This document shows, in pieces, positions 6,875 to 10,200 of a stretch of 10,200 nt of DNA. Made by a program: the position numbers and the translations under genes. The stretch's first letter is position 1. Every line of letters starts with the position of its first letter. The notes under the pieces are model-generated. The model saw nothing but the letters and a program-made list of their open reading frames with translations, was not told the DNA's origin and did no database searches. Origin of the DNA: Caryophanales bacterium UBA3260 (lineage in GTDB: Bacteria > Bacillota_I > Bacilli_A > RF39 > UBA660); the NCBI GenBank assembly GCA_002362595.1, contig DEUO01000165.1:337-10536 (forward strand), in the 5' to 3' direction.

Positions 6875-7972
6875 TTACTTATCTTCTATCATCTTCATTA
6901 TCTTTTCATATATTTCATTATTATATTTTTTGTAATCGAATTTTTCCTTTAATTCAAATCCCTTATCAAGAAACTTCTTCATATTCTCATATACGCTTAC
7001 TTCATCTCTATCACAAAATAAACCAAACTTACCATCTAAATCCTCAAAATCACTTACTTTAGTAGATAAAATAGGTTTATTAAGCAACATTGCTTCTAAA
7101 AATACAACTGGATATCCTTCATATTCAGATGATAATAAAACTGCATCAGCCATTTTATAATATGGAAATGGATTAGATTTCCTTCCTAAAAACTCAATAA
7201 CATCATCTAACTTATATTTCTTAACTAAAGCATTATAATTAAATGAATCTGGTCCATCTCCAATAAATAATATCTTAAACTTATAACCTTCGCTAACTAG
7301 TTTTTTTGAAGCTTCTATAATTCTAGTTAATTTCTTTTGATGTTCTTCATGTCTTCCAACATTTACAAAAAGCGGTACACCTTTTTCCTTTTCAAAGTCA
7401 TCAACCTTTTCTTTTTCTTTTTGCAAAATTTCATCGCCATTTATAAAATTATTACATACAAGAGATTTATCCTTTATTTCCTCATAATGTTCTGTAACAT
7501 CTCTCATATTCTCTTCTGAAACAAAAACAACTCTTTTAAATTTTTTTATAAATACAGTGTCCAAAAATTTTCTCATTTCTTTTTCCTTATAATCATATAA
7601 CACATAATAATTAGCATGCATCCATAAAGTATTATTACTACTAGCTGCTAAAGAAAGAAGCGCTCCAGGAATTGAATAAGTCGCAAAATTGCAAGAAAAA
7701 TCATATTTATTTCTTAACATATTTTTCCATTTAATTAATTTTAATCTATTAACAATTTTTCTAAATAAAACAAATTTACACTTACTTATTCTGTATTCTA
7801 AAACTTCTACTTCTTTAGGAATCTGATCTAAAAATATCCCTTCTTTTTTTTCTAATATTAAGGTAACATCATATTTTTTATAATCTAGCCTTTTTAGTAA
7901 ATTAACTAAAGCGGTTTCTATTCCACCTATTCCTAAATTATAAGCTGTAAATAACAATTTTTTCTTTTCCAT
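6875..7972 (-). CDS. Family 4 glycosyltransferase (GT-B fold)
   Basis: This 365-residue cytoplasmic enzyme should transfer a sugar from a nucleotide-sugar donor to a growing lipid-linked glycan. The N-terminal Rossmann half begins KKLLFTAYNLGIGGIETALV, where the glycine loop (14-17) plus E19 is typical of GT4 proteins. The C-terminal donor-binding half has VGRHEEHQKK (205-214, with the R207/K213 phosphate pair), GDGP (238-241), the NPFPYYKMAD stretch (267-276) and the E-x7-E pair E285/E293 in EYEGYPVVFLEAM. Length is normal and nothing looks broken. The ATG at 7972 is 8 nt after the stop of the GT2 gene, with an AGGAG site overlapping that junction. It is the last gene of the right-hand unit, followed by a terminator-like hairpin. 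Its C-terminal half resembles the GT4 at 8862-9968, so the two are probably distant paralogues. Donor and linkage cannot be assigned. Confidence 0.94.
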   Translation of the reverse strand: MEKKKLLFTAYNLGIGGIETALVNLLKRLDYKKYDVTLILEKKEGIFLDQIPKEVEVLEYRISKCKFVLFRKIVNRLKLIKWKNMLRNKYDFSCNFATYSIPGALLSLAASSNNTLWMHANYYVLYDYKEKEMRKFLDTVFIKKFKRVVFVSEENMRDVTEHYEEIKDKSLVCNNFINGDEILQKEKEKVDDFEKEKGVPLFVNVGRHEEHQKKLTRIIEASKKLVSEGYKFKILFIGDGPDSFNYNALVKKYKLDDVIEFLGRKSNPFPYYKMADAVLLSSEYEGYPVVFLEAMLLNKPILSTKVSDFEDLDGKFGLFCDRDEVSVYENMKKFLDKGFELKEKFDYKKYNNEIYEKIMKMIEDK

Positions 7973-7977
7973 AATAT

Positions 7978-7982
7978 CTCCT
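7978..7982 (-). promoter_or_regulatory. Ribosome binding site of the second GT4 gene
   Basis: The minus strand reads AGGAG, 5 nt before the ATG at 7972, and overlaps the TAG stop of the preceding GT2 gene (7983-7981). This arrangement fits coupled translation of the two genes. Confidence 0.7.
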
Positions 7983-8865
7983 AAAATCTACTAGACTTAA
8001 TATACCCAGGTATTACTAGTAATATAACCATTAGCTTATTAAATCCCTTAACTTCTTTTATACATTCAATCATACTCTTCTTAGTTAAATAACTAAATAA
8101 TATATAATGCTTAATAAAATATAATCTCTTCTTAAACATTGTCTCTTTATTAATATAACATAAACATTCTTTAAAATATTCTAAATAACCATAAGGATAC
8201 TTCTTAAACATTCTACTTATATTTTGTGAATATCCATCTTCTAAATATTCTCCTATAACTAATTCCTTATCTTTAAATAACAAACCATCATAATCTTGAT
8301 CTATCTTATAATACGTTCTAGCTTCTGTAACAAACTTTTCATTATGTTCTAATATATATTTATATTTCTTTCTAATATCAGCTTTAAAAGTTAAATTCAT
8401 ATCAAAATCATAACCATATTTATTATGTATATCAAATAATCTAATAACTTTATCATTCATACTACTATCTACATTAATATCTTTTTCACCTAAATTTCTT
8501 TTATATATTATTCCATAAACTTTATCATTATCTAACTTTTCATAATCTTCATTTACTATTTTTAATGCATTATCTACTAAATAATCATCACTATCTATTT
8601 CCATTACTATATCACCAGTAACATACTTCATTGCATTATTTATAGCAGCCATCTTACCTTGATTTTCTTGATAATGATAATCTATCTTAAATTCTACTTC
8701 ATCTATCCATTTACTTACATTCTTACCTGTATTATCTTCTGAACCATCATCCATTATTATCCATTCAAAATCTTTATAATTTTTATAATTCTTTTTTAAA
8801 CTCTTATATAATACTGGTAATAGTTTTTCTCTATTATAAGTAGCTGTAACTATTGATATTTTCAT
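7981..8865 (-). CDS. Family 2 glycosyltransferase (GT-A fold)
   Basis: This 294-residue protein starts directly with the GT-A strand MKISIVTATYN. It shows MDDGSEDNT (38-46) for nucleotide binding and EIDSDD (89-94) with the metal-binding DxD. A loop with GDIVM precedes the DxD, and an ENQGKMAAINNA stretch (67-78) is usual for GT2. The C-terminal third (about 160-294) is less conserved, rich in lysine and tyrosine, and ends in a hydrophobic patch (LMVILLVIPGYI, 278-289) that may touch the membrane but is too short to count as a clear transmembrane helix. The enzyme should add one sugar to the lipid-linked glycan in the cytoplasm. Its start overlaps the stop of the upstream GT4 by four bases (ATGA, 8865-8862), a sign of coupled translation. 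The sugar is unknown. Codon use is extremely A/T-ending, like the gene before it. Confidence 0.93.
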   Translation of the reverse strand: MKISIVTATYNREKLLPVLYKSLKKNYKNYKDFEWIIMDDGSEDNTGKNVSKWIDEVEFKIDYHYQENQGKMAAINNAMKYVTGDIVMEIDSDDYLVDNALKIVNEDYEKLDNDKVYGIIYKRNLGEKDINVDSSMNDKVIRLFDIHNKYGYDFDMNLTFKADIRKKYKYILEHNEKFVTEARTYYKIDQDYDGLLFKDKELVIGEYLEDGYSQNISRMFKKYPYGYLEYFKECLCYINKETMFKKRLYFIKHYILFSYLTKKSMIECIKEVKGFNKLMVILLVIPGYIKSSRF

Positions 8866-9968
8866 ACTTCACCATCTATCAAACTAATAACTTCATTTAA
8901 TATTTCCTTATTCATATCTTTATTTTTCTTTAAAACTTTAGGTTTGCTTTCTACTATCTCTTTTATTCCTTTATATATACCATCTTCACTATTATCTACT
9001 ATCTTACTATCATTATATCCAATTAACGTCTCACGTGCCGCTGAATCAGTTATAAGTATATATTTTTCTAATGCTTTACCTTCTAATAAAACCATTGGAT
9101 ATCCTTCATAATAAGACATCAACATAAAATAATCTGCTGCTTTTATATATGGATATGGATTCTCTTTCTTTCCTAAAAGTACAAACGAATCACTAACATT
9201 ATATTCTTCTATTTTACTTTCTATTTTCTCTCTTAAAGGACCATCCCCCACAATATAAATATTATGTTCTATTCCATCATCAATTAATTTCTTATGTACA
9301 TCAAGTAAACGTAAAATAGCTTTTTGATCTACTAAACGAGATACCTGAACAAAAGATACACGTTTTTTATCTATCTCTTTAACTTTAAAAGATGCAGCTT
9401 TTTCTTTAACACTATCTGTATTCAAATAATTATATATAACTTGCATCTTTGCTTTAATATCCGAAAAATACTTTCTAAATTTCTTCATATTATCTTTAGA
9501 TACAAAAACAATATTATCATAATTAATATAACACTCTTTATTCATCTTTTGTTTTAATGAAGAACCTTTATCTTTATTAAATACATCTTCTATATCATTA
9601 TGTACCCATACTACTTTTTTAGCATTACTCTTTTCTGCCATTATCCAAGTAATAGGTCCTTCTAAGAAAGCTATTTCTACATCAAATTTATCTTTAATAT
9701 ATTTATTATATATTCTCTTTCTTAAGCTAGAACAAACCATTTGTAAAGAAATCCATTTTCTTTCCCAAAAACTAAGTTCATTAAAACTTTTTTCATAAAC
9801 AGAAACAAATTTTACTTTCTTATCTAATTGACGTTCAAATTCACCATTACCATATAAAGCAAATATAGTTATTTCATATTTATCACATATTTCATTAACT
9901 ATATCAACTAATACTCTTTCTGCTCCCCCTAAACCTAAACTAGTAATACCAAATACTATCTTTTTCAT
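8862..9968 (-). CDS. Family 4 glycosyltransferase (GT-B fold)
   Basis: This 368-residue enzyme has the full GT4 layout. The N-terminal domain opens with KKIVFGITSLGLGGAERVL, containing the GLGGAER acceptor-side loop (12-18), and later WVHND (121-125), whose histidine is commonly conserved in the family. The C-terminal domain holds VSRLVDQK (209-216, R211/K216), GDGP (241-244), NPYPYIKAAD (270-279) and the E-x7-E pair E288/E296 in YEGYPMVLLEG. It should act in the cytoplasm on a lipid-linked intermediate. It starts inside the last codons of the polymerase-like gene (ATGA overlap at 9968-9965) behind a very strong AAGGAGG site, and it ends in an ATGA overlap with the GT2 gene. These three genes are therefore one translationally coupled block. 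Donor sugar and linkage are not predictable from the motifs. Confidence 0.94.
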   Translation of the reverse strand: MKKIVFGITSLGLGGAERVLVDIVNEICDKYEITIFALYGNGEFERQLDKKVKFVSVYEKSFNELSFWERKWISLQMVCSSLRKRIYNKYIKDKFDVEIAFLEGPITWIMAEKSNAKKVVWVHNDIEDVFNKDKGSSLKQKMNKECYINYDNIVFVSKDNMKKFRKYFSDIKAKMQVIYNYLNTDSVKEKAASFKVKEIDKKRVSFVQVSRLVDQKAILRLLDVHKKLIDDGIEHNIYIVGDGPLREKIESKIEEYNVSDSFVLLGKKENPYPYIKAADYFMLMSYYEGYPMVLLEGKALEKYILITDSAARETLIGYNDSKIVDNSEDGIYKGIKEIVESKPKVLKKNKDMNKEILNEVISLIDGEV

Positions 9969-10200
9969 ACATCTGCCTCCTTACATAACATTACTAATAT
10001 GCATATAATCATTAATACACAAGATAATGAAAAGAATACATATCCTGCCATAAATGATAAAACAAAAGCCAAACAAATACTAAATAACATCATTAAATTA
10101 TCTATATTATACTTTTTATTTTTAAATATCTTAAATCCCAAATAAATAAATAATATAATAAAAGGTAATAAATATAATAAGAAACCTACTATTCCAAAAT
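9965..10200 (-). CDS. C-terminal end of a polytopic membrane protein, probably O-antigen polymerase/ligase-like (partial)
   Basis: Reading the minus strand from 10198 gives an open frame of 77 codons ending in TGA at 9967-9965; the 5' part lies beyond the right edge. It begins FGIVGFLLYLLPFIILFIYL, a long hydrophobic helix. A short basic loop (FKNKKYNIDN) follows, then two more hydrophobic stretches (LMMLFSICLAFVLSFMAG and SLSCVLMIICILVML), and it ends with CKEADV. A glycine-containing hydrophobic opening of this kind near the C-terminus, then a basic loop and two helices, is common in Wzy-type polymerases and WaaL-type ligases of polysaccharide clusters, and the neighbours fit. A flippase or another membrane protein cannot be excluded from 77 residues. 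That it is a real gene end is supported by the ATGA overlap with the next start and by the ribosome site embedded in its last codons. Confidence 0.7.
   Translation of the reverse strand, partial: FGIVGFLLYLLPFIILFIYLGFKIFKNKKYNIDNLMMLFSICLAFVLSFMAGYVFFSLSCVLMIICILVMLCKEADV
9976..9982 (-). promoter_or_regulatory. Strong ribosome binding site of the first GT4 gene
   Basis: The minus strand reads AAGGAGG, a near-perfect match to the anti-Shine-Dalgarno sequence, 7 nt before the ATG at 9968. It lies inside the last codons of the upstream membrane-protein gene and fixes the GT4 start. It is the strongest ribosome site in the window. Confidence 0.85.

Noticed and set aside
6808..7062. Plus-strand open frame of 84 codons beginning in the intergenic gap
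   Set aside because: Most of it is antisense to the C-terminus of the GT4 gene, its composition is low-complexity, and no start signal is visible.
7337..7519. Plus-strand open frame of 60 codons
   Set aside because: It is wholly antisense to the GT4 gene and is an AT-driven Phe/Ile-rich shadow.
1..10200. Mobile elements, CRISPR arrays, tRNA or rRNA genes and long repeats
   Set aside because: I looked for transposase-like reading frames, regularly spaced repeats and structured RNA features and saw none; the window is almost fully occupied by glycan genes.
1..10200. Alternative genetic code (UGA as tryptophan), suggested by the very low G+C
   Set aside because: Two genes end naturally at TGA exactly where the next gene starts (9965 and 8862), and TGG is used for tryptophan in the frames I translated.

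Overview
This window is a very AT-rich stretch (roughly a quarter G+C by eye) from a bacterial surface-polysaccharide locus. Low G+C, Shine-Dalgarno-led genes, a TagGH/Wzm-Wzt type exporter and densely packed glycosyltransferases suggest a low-GC Bacillota (Firmicutes) genome, but no gene here fixes the genus. TGA is used as a stop (ends of the genes at 8862 and 9965) and the tryptophans I translated are TGG. The standard bacterial code therefore applies, and a code-4 mycoplasma is unlikely.

Every gene lies on the minus strand, so transcription runs from right to left. The right edge (10200 to 9965) holds the last 77 residues of a polytopic membrane protein resembling the C-terminus of an O-antigen polymerase/ligase. 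It is followed, with ATGA overlaps or 8-nt gaps, by a GT4 glycosyltransferase (9968-8862), a GT2 glycosyltransferase (8865-7981) and a second GT4 (7972-6875). This unit appears to end at an A/T-rich hairpin with a U-tract at 6854-6829.

A second unit starts at a good sigma-A-type promoter with an extended -10 element (6803-6775). It encodes the ATPase (6754-6011) and permease (6002-5229) of a polysaccharide ABC exporter. Next comes a 1020-residue protein joining a GT2 domain, a HAD phosphatase-like domain and a large C-terminal module of unassigned function (5198-2136). Last is a GT2-GT4 double glycosyltransferase that starts at 2118 and runs off the left edge.

A reasonable working model is that cytoplasmic glycosyltransferases build a cell-wall or capsular glycan on a lipid carrier and the ABC pair exports it. 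The polymerase-like fragment upstream hints that a Wzy-type pathway may also be encoded nearby. Substrates and sugars cannot be read from sequence. The window is almost wholly coding: the longest gap is about 120 bases (6755-6874) and contains the terminator and promoter. I saw no tRNA, rRNA, CRISPR array, insertion sequence or transposase.
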